Of a stretch of DNA of 64,000 bases, positions 9,801 through 18,049 are shown piece after piece. A model generated the notes under the pieces. That model was given only the letters and a program-made list of their open reading frames with translations. It was not told the origin of the DNA and searched no databases. The stretch comes from JBHHUI01 sp965248775 (GTDB lineage Bacteria > Chloroflexota > Anaerolineae > Anaerolineales > JBHHUI01). Location: positions 6,014,001 to 6,078,000 of the forward strand of contig OZ252150.1 of the NCBI GenBank assembly GCA_965248775.1, in the 5' to 3' direction. The translations under genes and the position numbers were made by a program. Each line of letters begins with the position of its first letter. Position 1 is the stretch's first letter.

Positions 9801-9830
9801 TTTGTGTCCTCCTCGGACTATATGTATGTT

Positions 9831-9860
9831 TTGCTCAATCGGCGAAATAGACTATATAAT
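9831..9860 (+). promoter_or_regulatory. Candidate sigma-70 promoter for an intergenic small RNA
   Basis: TTGCTC (9831-9836), an 18-nt spacer and a perfect TATAAT (9855-9860) on the plus strand. No protein gene follows on that strand. Initiation near 9867 would start exactly at the stem of the structured region described next. Confidence 0.5.
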
Positions 9861-9866
9861 TAGCTT

Positions 9867-9968
9867 AGGCACGCAAATCGGGCTGCCTTCGGGTCTCTAT
9901 ATGCTCTAGATGCTGTGCCTGCCCTTGGAGATACCACGTTCCGCCAAGTTCGCTGGTATCTCCTTTTT
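9867..9968 (+). ncRNA. Candidate small RNA, about 100 nt, with its own terminator
   Basis: Behind the promoter at 9831-9860 the sequence can form an outer stem (AGGCAC 9867-9872 with GTGCCT 9915-9920). It ends in a perfect 10-bp terminator hairpin (GGAGATACCA 9927-9936 with TGGTATCTCC 9954-9963) followed by five T. On the minus strand the hairpin has no T-tract, so it is oriented for plus-strand transcription although both flanking genes are on minus. No match to SRP RNA, tmRNA, 6S or RNase P signatures that I can recognise. Confidence 0.45.
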
Positions 9969-10070
9969 AAACCTGCTTAGATTTATTTTGTTCGCGAGCA
10001 ACCTCCTTTCAAATGAGCCATTGGCGTGAATTGCCGGACGGCTTTCGAGTAAATGAGTAAAGGATCGATA

Positions 10071-10976
10071 TTAGACAACTTCTTCAACTTGGTTGCGACC
10101 ACGTCCTTGTGTGACACGATCCAGGACTACCGCCAATACGAGGACAGCCAAACCTGAAGATACAGCGCGACCGACATCCAAACGCCCAACGGCCCGCAAT
10201 ATATCCATCCCTATACCACCCCCCGCAATCAGGGAAATGATGACCACCATGGACAGGGCCAACATGACTGTTTGGTTTAACCCGGCCATGATCGTGCGCA
10301 TGGCCAAGGGGATTTGTATCTCAAACAGGAGTTGCATATCGCTGGAGCCAAAGGCGCGACTCGCTTCAACAACCTCCTTTGGCACCTGACGAATACCAAG
10401 AGTGGTCAAACGAACCATGGGTGGTATGGCAAAGATAATGGTGGCAATGGTTCCGGGAACGCTGCCAATCCCCAGTAGCATCACAATGGGAACCAGATAA
10501 ACAAACGGATGAACGGTTTGCATGCCATCCATCACAATACGGCTAAAACCCTCAACCCGATCATTTCGTGCCGACCATATCCCTAACGGAACGCCGATAA
10601 GAATACAAATAGACAAAGCCGTTAGGATAATGGCAACTGTTTCCATGATCAGTTCCCAATAACCTAAAAACCCTTCCAAAGTCATACCCATGGCTCCAAG
10701 TAACCCGATTCTCCAGCCAGCGTTTCGCCAGCCGAGATAGAAGGTTATCAAGATAACTATTGGCCAAGGGATCCAAAATAAAACTATTTTGAGATTGGAT
10801 AGGATAACGTCAATGGGGGCAAGAAACACCGCGTCAAATCAGGAGGATGCATTTATCACAAGCCAATCAACAACAACATCTGCGATATCTTGAAGCCGTT
10901 CACCCAAAGGAAATTGGTCGAATATATTCAGGCTCCATTCCCTGAAGCTATCAATCCAATCAAGAATTCGATCCAT
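10071..10976 (-). pseudogene. OpuAB/ProW-type ABC permease with in-frame TGA
   Basis: Inner-membrane permease of the betaine-type importer. The reading frame really begins at ATG 10976, overlapping the ATPase stop as TAATG, and gives MDRILDWIDSFREWSLNIFD like other OpuAB N-termini. An in-frame TGA (10841-10839) stops it after 45 codons; the same frame then continues to 10071. Downstream the protein is normal: GMQTVHPFVYLVPIVMLLG and the coupling loop EASRAFGSSDMQLLFEIQIPLA. GTG at 10829 might restart a shortened product lacking only the poorly conserved N-terminus. Either a genuine nonsense mutation or a sequence error. Confidence 0.75.
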
Positions 10977-12194
10977 TATTTGGCCTCCTTTGAATTTGTA
11001 GGCCTTTCACCAGAAGCAAGAGTGGTCAATATATCCCGCGGAGCTATTGCGCCCATAAGAAGACCATTGTCATCTATAACCGCAATCGGGATACCGTTGG
11101 AACTTAAATCGTAAAGTTGCGGTAATGGTACAAACCTGGCCGTCCTTGGGTATTCCATTTTGATAGCCTTAGACATGTCAGCCACCCCATCTTTGGCCAA
11201 AAGACTGAGGTCATAGCGCTGCACAACACCATCTACCCGTCCTTCTTTATCAACAATGTAAAGGGCACGTTGGCCCACCTGCTCCATCTGCTCAAGCGCT
11301 ACTTGGACCGTATCTGTGGGACTTAGAGCATGAGCCGGCTTCATAACGAACTCAGCACTTAACACGCGACTTGTATCTACATCCTGAGTAAACTCCGCCA
11401 CATAATTATCGGCAGGGTTCATAACAATCTCAGTTGGGGTTCCTGTCTGGATAATGGCCCCATCTCGCATCATAGCGATACGATTGCCAACTCGTAATGC
11501 CTCGTTGAGATCGTGGGTAATAAATAAAATAGTTTTGTGCAAGCTATCCTGCAACTCCAGTAATTCATCTTGCATCTGGCGACGGATCAATGGGTCTAGG
11601 GCGCTAAAAGCTTCGTCCATTAGTAGAATATCGGTGTCAGTGGCCAGGGCACGGGCCAAACCGACGCGTTGTTGCATCCCACCGCTTAAGTTATGCGGGT
11701 AGTAGTCGGCCCACTCTTTGAGGCTAACCAAATCGAGGGCTTCAATGGCTTTGGCCCGTCGTTCTGCCCCATTTACACCGCGCACACGGAGGCCATAGCT
11801 AACATTATCTACCACTGTTTTATGGGGAAAGAGGCCAAAGTGCTGAAAGACCATCGACATTTTTTGTCAGGCGTAAGTCTTGTAAGCGTTGCTTGCTGGC
11901 CATCAGCACATCTTCATCGTCTAAATAAATATGTCCCCTTGTCGGCTCAATCAGGCGATTTACCGTGCGGATCAAGGTTGATTTGCCCGATCCAGACAGG
12001 CCCATCACTACAAAAATCTCCCCCTCATTTATGGAGATGGAGACATCCGCCAAACCCACGACATGCCCTGTTCGTTCTAAAATTTCATCTTTGGATACCC
12101 CTGACTGCAGCAAAGAAAGCGGTTTTTGGTTGGGGGCATGTCCAAATATTTTGGTGACATGTTCAATCCGTATATTTTTCATTTCCACCGTCAC
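10976..12194 (-). pseudogene. OpuAA/ProV-type ABC ATPase with tandem CBS region, frameshifted
   Basis: ATPase of the betaine-type importer. The first frame (12194 to about 11860) carries Walker A GLSGSGKST. The second (11860-10976) carries MVFQHFGLFPHKTV, LSGGMQQRVGLARALA, LLMDEAFSALDPLIR and THDLNEALR, then two CBS-like segments (MKPAHALSPTDTVQVALEQM and IPIAVIDDNGLLMGAIAPRD) as in ProV, where CBS domains sense ionic strength. The frames meet in a run of six A on the minus strand (plus 11860-11865). Five A would restore DLRLTKMSMVFQHF, so one extra A is present. It sits between the LDH2 gene and the permease. Confidence 0.8.
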
Positions 12195-12229
12195 TACCGC
12201 AGGGTTTCACTCCTTCGCTGCATACTGCT

Positions 12230-13237
12230 TTATCCTGCGCCGTAAGCGAGCAGCCGTTCGTACAAAACCTTCCGGATGGTGACACCTTCTTCAACAATGC
12301 GCTCACGGTTCGCTAGCCGACTGCTCCCAGGCAAGCGTGCACCCTCCTGTTCCGCAATGGACGTAAACAACGATTCGATTTTTTCGTAAAAATCTGGACC
12401 TGCCAGGCCTGTTGGCTGCATGCCAATAAAAAATTGACCCGTACGAGGCGAGCCGCCTTCATTCGTGGCAAATGATGAGGCGTGAATGCCCAGCGTCGCT
12501 CCCGTCATACCAACTGCCATGAGTTCAACCAGTAAGGCTAGGTTTGCACCTTTATATTTGCCGATCGGGGCCATGGTCCCGCCGTCCAGGGCTGCTTCCG
12601 CATCTGTGGTGGGCTGGCCATGCTTGTCAAAAGCCCATCCTAAGGGAATTGGCTGACCATTTTGTTTGTGAACGACCACTTCACTTTTGGCCACTACGCT
12701 GGATGACTGATCGATCACCAAAGGCGGAGCATCCTGACGCGGGATGCCACACGCAATCGGATTTGTGCCCACAACAGCGCGCTTACCACCGTACGGTGCA
12801 ATAGAAGCCGGCGCATTTACAAAGCCCAGCGCCACCAGGCCGGCCTCAGCAATTCGTTTCATGTGATAACCCACAACACCACAAATGTAAGAATTGGTTA
12901 CAGCCATTGCCGCGATGCCCATCTTTTTGGTTAATGAAAGAAAATGGGTAAGCCCTAAATCAATGGCCGGATGCGCAAAGCCGCCAACTGCATCCACGCG
13001 AATGGCGGCGGGGCTTGTCTGCTGCCACGTAGGCATCGCATTGCCGTTAATTTTCCCGATTTTGGCATGCTCGCAATAGGTGGGCAGACGAGCCCATCCG
13101 TGACTATGGATGCCTTCCGCTTCAGAGTCCACCACAGACAATGCGACGGCTCGGGTATTGCTTTCATTGGTATTGCAAGCCATAAGGGCTCGCATTGTCA
13201 GTTCTTCAACTTGGGTTAGATTTAGATTGATCGTCAC
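12230..13237 (-). CDS. LDH2/malate dehydrogenase-family NAD(P)-dependent oxidoreductase
   Basis: Cytoplasmic dehydrogenase of the Ldh2 family (malate/L-lactate/ureidoglycolate/sulfolactate dehydrogenases and delta1-pyrroline-2-carboxylate reductases). Family marks are AVALSVVDSEAEGIHSHGWARLPTY near the N-terminus (SHG catalytic region), GVVGYHMKRIAEAGLVALGFVN and KRAVVGTNPIACGIP. I start it at GTG 13237 (VTINLNLTQVEELTMRAL), which matches family N-termini; the 36 codons upstream do not. The substrate cannot be deduced. Being first in the operon with a betaine/proline-type importer, oxidation or reduction of an imported imino or hydroxy acid is plausible (inference). Intact. Confidence 0.82.
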   Translation of the reverse strand: MTINLNLTQVEELTMRALMACNTNESNTRAVALSVVDSEAEGIHSHGWARLPTYCEHAKIGKINGNAMPTWQQTSPAAIRVDAVGGFAHPAIDLGLTHFLSLTKKMGIAAMAVTNSYICGVVGYHMKRIAEAGLVALGFVNAPASIAPYGGKRAVVGTNPIACGIPRQDAPPLVIDQSSSVVAKSEVVVHKQNGQPIPLGWAFDKHGQPTTDAEAALDGGTMAPIGKYKGANLALLVELMAVGMTGATLGIHASSFATNEGGSPRTGQFFIGMQPTGLAGPDFYEKIESLFTSIAEQEGARLPGSSRLANRERIVEEGVTIRKVLYERLLAYGAG

Positions 13238-13505
13238 GTATGTAGCATCGCTTTTAAAAAACTCGATAAACGTTACAGTTGGATAACTATGACATCTGCC
13301 TTGTGAAGTCAAGTAGAGAATCCAATTTCGGCATACAGGCAGCACGTGGGACTACTGTCTCTGTATCCCACCCATCAAATGTTGTATCGGCCCTTCGCGA
13401 AATCAAAGTCCGCTTGTGTGAATTCCTCATTCTTAGTCGGACTGGCATTACCCTGGTTTAGTGGACAACGAGATAAGATAGATTCACAGATCAGGGAGGA
13501 CCCAA

Positions 13506-13802
13506 ATGAGTACATACAGGAAGACATACACGCGCGAATTCAAGGTCGAAGCCGTTCGGTTATCGTATGATAGCGACACAGCGGTTGAGCAGCTTGCTTT
13601 GGATTTGGGAGTAAGTAGTAGCAGTCTGAATCGCTGGCGGGCTGAATACGCGGCTGATGGAGCGCAGGCATTTCCCGGAAAGAGAAAGCCGAAGGAGCGC
13701 GACCGCGAGCTGGCGGAGTTGAAGCGCGAATTGCACGTGGTGCGCCAGGAACGGGACATCCTAAAAAAAGCCATGGCGGTGTTTGCGCGCGAGCAGAAGT
13801 GA
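13506..13802 (+). CDS. IS3-family OrfA (copy 1)
   Basis: Helix-turn-helix protein of 98 residues (EFKVEAVRLSYDSDTAVEQL, then LNRWRAEY) with a C-terminal Lys/Glu-rich coiled coil (RDRELAELKRELHVVRQERD). A run of seven A near the end (CTA AAA AAA GCC) is a typical -1 slippery site. Slipping there enters the OrfB frame without a stop and would give the OrfAB transposase. Confidence 0.93.
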   Translation: MSTYRKTYTREFKVEAVRLSYDSDTAVEQLALDLGVSSSSLNRWRAEYAADGAQAFPGKRKPKERDRELAELKRELHVVRQERDILKKAMAVFAREQK

Positions 13803-14662
13803 GATTTCGCTTCATTGACGAACACAAAGGCGAGTACAGCATCAGTCTGATGTGTCGGGTACTGCAAGTCACACGTAGCGGCTACTACGCCTGGCGCAAG
13901 CGGCCGGTCAGCCCGCGCGAGCAAGCCAGCCAGGCGTTGGGACGCGAGATCAGAGCGATCTTTGAGCAGCATCGCGGCGTCTATGGCTGTCCGCGCATTC
14001 ACCGCGAACTACAGGACCGCGGCATCCGCTGCGGCCACAACCGGGTGGCCCGTCTGTTGCGCCTGCATGGCCTGCAAGCCCGACGCAAACGGAGCTACAA
14101 GGTGACAACCCAGTCGAAGCACAGCCTGCCCGTAGCGCCGAATTTGCTCGTTCAGGACTTCACGGCCACTGCGCCTAACGAAGTGTGGCTGGCCGACATC
14201 ACTTACATTGCAACCAGTGAAGGGTGGCTCTATCTCGCAGCAGTCCTCGACCTGTACTCGCGACGGATCGTCGGCTGGGCACTCGGCAAACGCTTGGGCC
14301 GCCAACTGACTTTGGATGCTTTGGAGATGGCTCTGCGTTCGCGAAAACCGCCGCCAGGTCTCATCCATCATTCTGACCGGGGGAGTCAGTACGCCAGCGC
14401 TGAGTATCAGGCGCTGCGCAAGCTTCATGACATCACGCCCAGTATGAGCCGAAGGGGAAACTGCTACGATAACGCCCCCATGGAGAGCTTCTTTGCCAGC
14501 CTGAAATCCGAGTGTGTATACCAGCAACTGTACGCCAGCCGGGCCGCTGCTCGCACCAGCGTCTTTGACTATGTCGAAGTGTTTTACAATCGGCAACGGA
14601 TGCATTCGGCCCTGGATTACATGAGCCCACATGCCTATGAACAATTACCTTTAGTGGCTTAA
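13799..14662 (+). CDS. IS3-family OrfB, DDE integrase (copy 1)
   Basis: Catalytic part of the transposase, 287 residues. The HTH_21-like N-terminus (RGVYGCPRIHREL) precedes an rve integrase core with D (VWLADITYI), D (LIHHSDRGSQYAS) and E (DNAPMESFFASLKSE). The GTG start overlaps the OrfA stop (GTGA) in the -1 frame, the usual IS3 arrangement. Confidence 0.95.
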   Translation: MRFRFIDEHKGEYSISLMCRVLQVTRSGYYAWRKRPVSPREQASQALGREIRAIFEQHRGVYGCPRIHRELQDRGIRCGHNRVARLLRLHGLQARRKRSYKVTTQSKHSLPVAPNLLVQDFTATAPNEVWLADITYIATSEGWLYLAAVLDLYSRRIVGWALGKRLGRQLTLDALEMALRSRKPPPGLIHHSDRGSQYASAEYQALRKLHDITPSMSRRGNCYDNAPMESFFASLKSECVYQQLYASRAAARTSVFDYVEVFYNRQRMHSALDYMSPHAYEQLPLVA

Positions 14663-15479
14663 CCAACTGTCCACTGAATCGGGGTAATACCAAACCCACC
14701 GTTCACCGTATGCGGGATTGATAACCGTTGCGTCATAGAATTCACCCGATGGTACATGATAAATTCTTTCGCTTGTGGTGAAGGATATATTGCCTTTGAT
14801 GAAGCATGGCATTACAAACGAGTCATCAGCACAGTAGTCCGTTCCGTAGGCTCTGAAGCAAGCATAGAGCGGTATTTCCCAGCCACCCGAAAATGGGTTC
14901 GGGTACACCAAATCATCGCACGCTGCATAGCCATTATTATCAGTGACGAACTGCGCTACATTAAATCCAAGACACCGACCCCAAAATGGTAGTTGGTTTG
15001 AGTACCATAAGAAATTCACGGGAATACCTGGTCGTGGCAATCCATCAATGAATATCTGTATGTGAGTGGTAACGGATTCATATATCCAGGGGTGAGTATT
15101 GGATACCCATATCCGGGCGGTCACCCGTGGCTCTTCAGTCGAATCAGATGGCGCTGATGCGTCACTCGCCACATGATTGTTGCCAGTTCCGGAAAAACAT
15201 AGACGCTGACCAATACGGATAATATTGCTCGCAAGCCCATTGGCCTGCTTGATTGCGTCGATTGTCGTATTGTAGGTGCGGGCTATTTTGTACAGACTGT
15301 CACCGTAGACGACGGTGTGACAGGACTGGTCACTCTGCGGATGATTTGCCGCTATCATCACAAATGCAGCACCGACTAAGAAAGATGCCCAAAGTCTATT
15401 CATGGCTCCAGTCTTCTGCTGGCCGTGGAAGGTCTTAGACTCTAGCATCTTTCGTGCAATGCGTAAATTATGTGGAACG

Positions 15480-15680
15480 TTAATCTTTTGTGGGCTTGCG
15501 TGGCCGACCTTTAGGGTAGCCGGTCTTGCGCTCACGGACTACTTCCAAGTCACTCTCACGTATTAGCCAGTCACGGCCAATCTTCTGTGCCGGGAGTCGG
15601 CCTGATGTTATTAGAGCTTGGACACGTCGTTGAGATATTCCGAGTTTTTCTGCTGCTTGTGAAGTAGTTATGAATTCCAT
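15480..15680 (-). CDS. Small excisionase/MerR-type helix-turn-helix protein
   Basis: A 66-residue DNA-binding protein: MEFITTSQAAEKLGISQRR, then VQALITSGRLPAQKIGRDWL, a winged helix-turn-helix of the excisionase (HTH_17) kind, with a basic tail (GYPKGRPRKP). I start at ATG 15680; the upstream extension covers a palindrome and looks non-coding. It lies between the IS-cut LysM gene and tRNA-Leu, so it is probably left over from an integrated element or acts as a small regulator. Confidence 0.7.
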   Translation of the reverse strand: MEFITTSQAAEKLGISQRRVQALITSGRLPAQKIGRDWLIRESDLEVVRERKTGYPKGRPRKPTKD

Positions 15681-15699
15681 AATATCTAACCAAAACCCC

Positions 15700-15737
15700 T
15701 TGACTATAATATACGGTATAGTGTATACTATAGTCAA
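15700..15737. promoter_or_regulatory. Operator-like palindrome and promoter upstream of the HTH gene
   Basis: An imperfect 38-bp inverted repeat (TTGACTATA ... TATAGTCAA) whose arms each contain a TTGACT-like -35 and AT-rich -10-like hexamers. It starts 20 bp before the HTH start codon, so an autoregulatory site or a divergent promoter pair is likely. Confidence 0.5.
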
Positions 15738-15832
15738 GCAAACAAGATGCGCCCTGCCGGTGCTAGGAACACCAACAAGGCGCTGACCCATCCGCTGGTA
15801 TTAGCAGCGAAAGGGCTGACCGATTATACATT

Positions 15833-15866
15833 CGGGCATCCTGCTGCGGCGGGGTGTCCGTTTTTT
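15833..15866 (+). terminator. Possible intrinsic terminator
   Basis: CGGGCATCC can pair with GGGTGTCCG through two G-U pairs, followed by six T. No plus-strand gene precedes it, so it may end a leader transcript from the divergent palindrome at 15700-15737. Confidence 0.4.
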
Positions 15867-15902
15867 GTTTCTAAGGTGAGCGGGGATTGAAAGGAGTCTA
15901 GT

Positions 15903-16183
15903 ATGATGTTTACGAATGAAGCACCAAGTATTGATGTGAGCGTTGCTGAGCGACTCGCAGCGCTACGTATTGGGGGAGATAGCCTATTTGTGAAATAGAA
16001 GTCCCAGCAGCGCTTCTGTTGGACGACGTATGCACCGCGTTGGAACTGCCTCACCATGAACGCCTATGGGTGCTTGGCGACGGTGGAATGGCTTTTGTGG
16101 AAATTGTGAAAGGTATACCTATTCAACCCGTAGGAAACAGAAACGGACGGCCACTTAGTCAGAGGCAGCCGTCCGTCCGATAG
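15903..16183 (+). pseudogene. Small unknown gene, probably frameshifted
   Basis: ATG 15903 has a strong AAAGGAG ribosome site. The first frame gives 31 codons (MMFTNEAPSIDVSVAERLAA) and stops at 15996. Just before that the -1 frame opens and runs to TAG 16181 as a protein-like sequence (EVPAALLLDDVCTALELPHH, then LWVLGDGGMAFVEIVKG). Together these suggest one gene of about 90 residues with an indel near 15988. I do not recognise the family. It could also be a genuine 31-residue ORF. Confidence 0.35.
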
Positions 16184-16337
16184 CAGAGAATCAATGTCCT
16201 CCGCTCACCCTATATTAATTTCAATGCGATACGCTACAAGCGCCGAATTTAAGAACAGCGGATTCGCCCAAAACGCACTACACTTCTACTTACAAAACCG
16301 CTATATGCAGGCCAAACCTAAACGTGCCAAACCTATA

Positions 16338-16419
16338 TGGGGCAGGTGGGACTCGAACCCACACATCCGAAGACAGCGGATTTTAAGTCCGCGGCGTCTG
16401 CCAATTCCGCCACTGCCCC
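16338..16419 (-). tRNA. tRNA-Leu (anticodon UAA)
   Basis: On the minus strand: acceptor stem GGGGCAG/CTGCCCC, anticodon stem GCGGA/TCCGC around the loop CTTAAAA (anticodon TAA), a long variable arm as in type II tRNAs, and the T-loop GGTTCGAGTCCC. CCA is not encoded. Mobile-element debris lies directly beside it, so the gene may have served as an integration site. Confidence 0.96.
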
Positions 16420-16466
16420 GCTGAATTACATGCAAATGCAATTGTAACGACTTGACCAAGGTATCG

Positions 16467-17363
16467 TCAAGGCGTTTCCTTAGAAATTTCCTCTATCGCC
16501 TCGTCTACGGACAGAAGCGGAGTCTTCAATAGCATTCGGGCGCGCGATGTGTCGAGTGTTAGGTTCGCCGGTCGAACGAGGCCGCTTTGAGCGATTGTTG
16601 AAGGCTGAATATTTTCGCTCGGCTTGAGGTTCAGTGCAGTGAGCAACTTCAGGCCAAACTCCCAGCGGTTAAGACATTGCGGGCCGGTCAGATTAAGTGG
16701 TCCAGTATATTCAATGCTTGCCAATTCCAGCAATGCCAGTGCGAGATTGTCCACCCAGATCGGGCAACGTCGTTCATCAGTGAATAAGCGGATCGGCTCT
16801 GCCGTACGTAGCCCTGCCAGAAGCCAATTTGTTTGATAGTCGGGTGGCTGCAGGCTGAAGATCAAAGATGGACGCGCGAACACGGCAGATGGATAGTTCT
16901 CCCGCATAATGGTCTCTGCCTGCGCCTTGATTTCTCCATAGCGATGAACTGGCGCGGGTGGGTCTTCATCTCCGTAAGGCGCCTGATCACCCCCGAAAAC
17001 CATATCAGTTGAGACATGCACCAGACGAATATTTCGCCGTTCGCATTTTGTGGCGAGTATATGTGTCATCGGCTCGATGGCCGCCATTTCTTTTTCGGAC
17101 TGATTTGAACCGGCCGTGTGAATAACAGCCTCTGGGCGCAATCGATCCAATGCATCTTCGACTTGCTCTGGGGCGGTCAAGTCAACTTGCAAGAATTGTG
17201 CATTTGGGGCGTGTGGTGGCGGGGTCTGATTGTAGGTTCCGATGACTGACCAGGCGTTGGTCGGTCGTGGAAGTAGTTGTGTGCCCGCCCACTGTCCTGC
17301 TGCAATGTGAACGAGCCGCCGGCCAAGATAGCCGGCAGCACCAGTGATGAGGAGCCGAGTCAA
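16467..17363 (-). CDS. RmlD-like extended SDR (NAD(P)-dependent sugar reductase family)
   Basis: 298 residues. N-terminal Rossmann motif TGAAGYLGRRLVHIA, then VIHTAGSNQSEKEMA and VHVSTDMVFGGDQAPYGDEDP, with Tyr in VHRYGEIKAQAE, as in dTDP-4-dehydrorhamnose reductases (YGxxK form). No other sugar-nucleotide genes are nearby, so the substrate is open. It overlaps the rnc stop by 4 nt and is probably translationally coupled to it. Confidence 0.82.
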   Translation of the reverse strand: MTRLLITGAAGYLGRRLVHIAAGQWAGTQLLPRPTNAWSVIGTYNQTPPPHAPNAQFLQVDLTAPEQVEDALDRLRPEAVIHTAGSNQSEKEMAAIEPMTHILATKCERRNIRLVHVSTDMVFGGDQAPYGDEDPPAPVHRYGEIKAQAETIMRENYPSAVFARPSLIFSLQPPDYQTNWLLAGLRTAEPIRLFTDERRCPIWVDNLALALLELASIEYTGPLNLTGPQCLNRWEFGLKLLTALNLKPSENIQPSTIAQSGLVRPANLTLDTSRARMLLKTPLLSVDEAIEEISKETP

Positions 17364-18049
17364 TTTACATCGGTGCGTTCGAGGGCGCTGTGAGCGGCGG
17401 CCTGTGCTGCCGCTTGTTTGCTCTTGCCGCGTCCTTCAGCGTACGGCTTATCGTTGATGCGAACTTCGATGGTAAATTCTTTATCGTGGTCTGGTCCAGA
17501 TTCTGCAATTGTCACATACTGTGGAGTCTGTCCCAATGTGGCTTGCGCCCACTCCTGCAGCAGGCTTTTTTTGTCGACATGCGCTTGCTGGTCGAGCGTA
17601 GTCTCAGCAATGGGCTCGAGCAAAGGCATCAGGAAGCTGTTTACGGCTTCTACGCCGCTATCGATGAGAATAGCTCCAATAATCGCTTCAAATGCATCAC
17701 AAAGGAGTGAGAGCCGTTCTCGGCCACCGCTTTCCGCTGCACCGCGGCCCAGTCGCAAATGAGAGCCGAGATCAAAACCACGGGCAAATGCCGCAAGTTG
17801 TTCCGTGCGTACCAAGGCTGCCCGCAGCCGAGTTAGCTCGCCCTCCGGCAATTCCGGATAGCGATGGTAGAGCATTTCCGCTGTGATGAAGTCCAGTACT
17901 GCGTCCCCCAAAAATTCCAAGCGCTCATTATCTTCCTGGAAGCCGGGATTTTCATTTCTATAAGAGCGATGCGTCAGCGCCCGGAGGAGCAGGGCAGGAT
18001 TCCGGAATTGAACCCCAAGTGTTGATTGGAGTTCGTCCAGAGAGTTCAT
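17360..18049 (-). CDS. rnc: Ribonuclease III
   Basis: Double-strand-specific endoribonuclease for rRNA and mRNA processing. The signature NERLEFLGDAVLDFITAE, the second catalytic region LLCDAFEAIIGAILID, and a C-terminal dsRNA-binding domain (KSLLQEWAQATLGQTPQY to SKQAAAQAAAHSAL) are all present in 229 residues. The start overlaps the fabF stop (ATGA), the usual fabF-rnc pairing. Confidence 0.97.
   Translation of the reverse strand: MNSLDELQSTLGVQFRNPALLLRALTHRSYRNENPGFQEDNERLEFLGDAVLDFITAEMLYHRYPELPEGELTRLRAALVRTEQLAAFARGFDLGSHLRLGRGAAESGGRERLSLLCDAFEAIIGAILIDSGVEAVNSFLMPLLEPIAETTLDQQAHVDKKSLLQEWAQATLGQTPQYVTIAESGPDHDKEFTIEVRINDKPYAEGRGKSKQAAAQAAAHSALERTDVN

Larger units (their letters stand above)
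13443..14692 (+). mobile_element. IS3-family insertion sequence, copy 1 (1250 bp)
   Basis: Ends are TGGCATTACCC and GGGTAATACCA (TG...CA termini) inside imperfect inverted repeats of about 25 bp that include AGTGGACA. Two overlapping frames encode OrfA and OrfB. Three copies of the same 1250-bp length occur in the window and are nearly identical, so transposition was recent. Confidence 0.95.
13375..15403 (-). pseudogene. Secreted LysM protein interrupted by an IS3-family element
   Basis: ATG 15403 opens a signal peptide (MNRLWASFLVGAAFVMIAA), then one LysM domain (HTVVYGDSLYKIARTYNTTI through IRIGQRLCF), then a Cys-containing Ig-like region. The frame runs into the IS at 14692. Across the element the same frame continues at 13442 as PTKNEEFTQADFDFAKGRYNI and stops at 13375, which gives a credible C-terminus. 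LysM binds peptidoglycan, so this was probably an envelope-associated protein. The 3-bp flanks are GAC and AAC, an imperfect target duplication. Confidence 0.7.

Noticed and set aside
10839..10841. TGA in the OpuAB-type permease as selenocysteine or a recoded tryptophan
   Set aside because: No SECIS-like hairpin follows in an obvious way, the family has no Cys or Trp at that place that I know of, and TGA ends intact genes here (PBP, aldolase), so a changed code is excluded.
14009..14644. 211-aa minus-strand frame over IS3 OrfB (also at 35344-35979 and 41989-42624)
   Set aside because: Exact antisense of a well-supported integrase and repeated with every copy; no domain or ribosome site.
16141..16183. 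CGGACGG/CCGTCCG inverted repeat as a terminator
   Set aside because: Possible hairpin but no T-tract and it overlaps the end of the small broken gene's reading frame.
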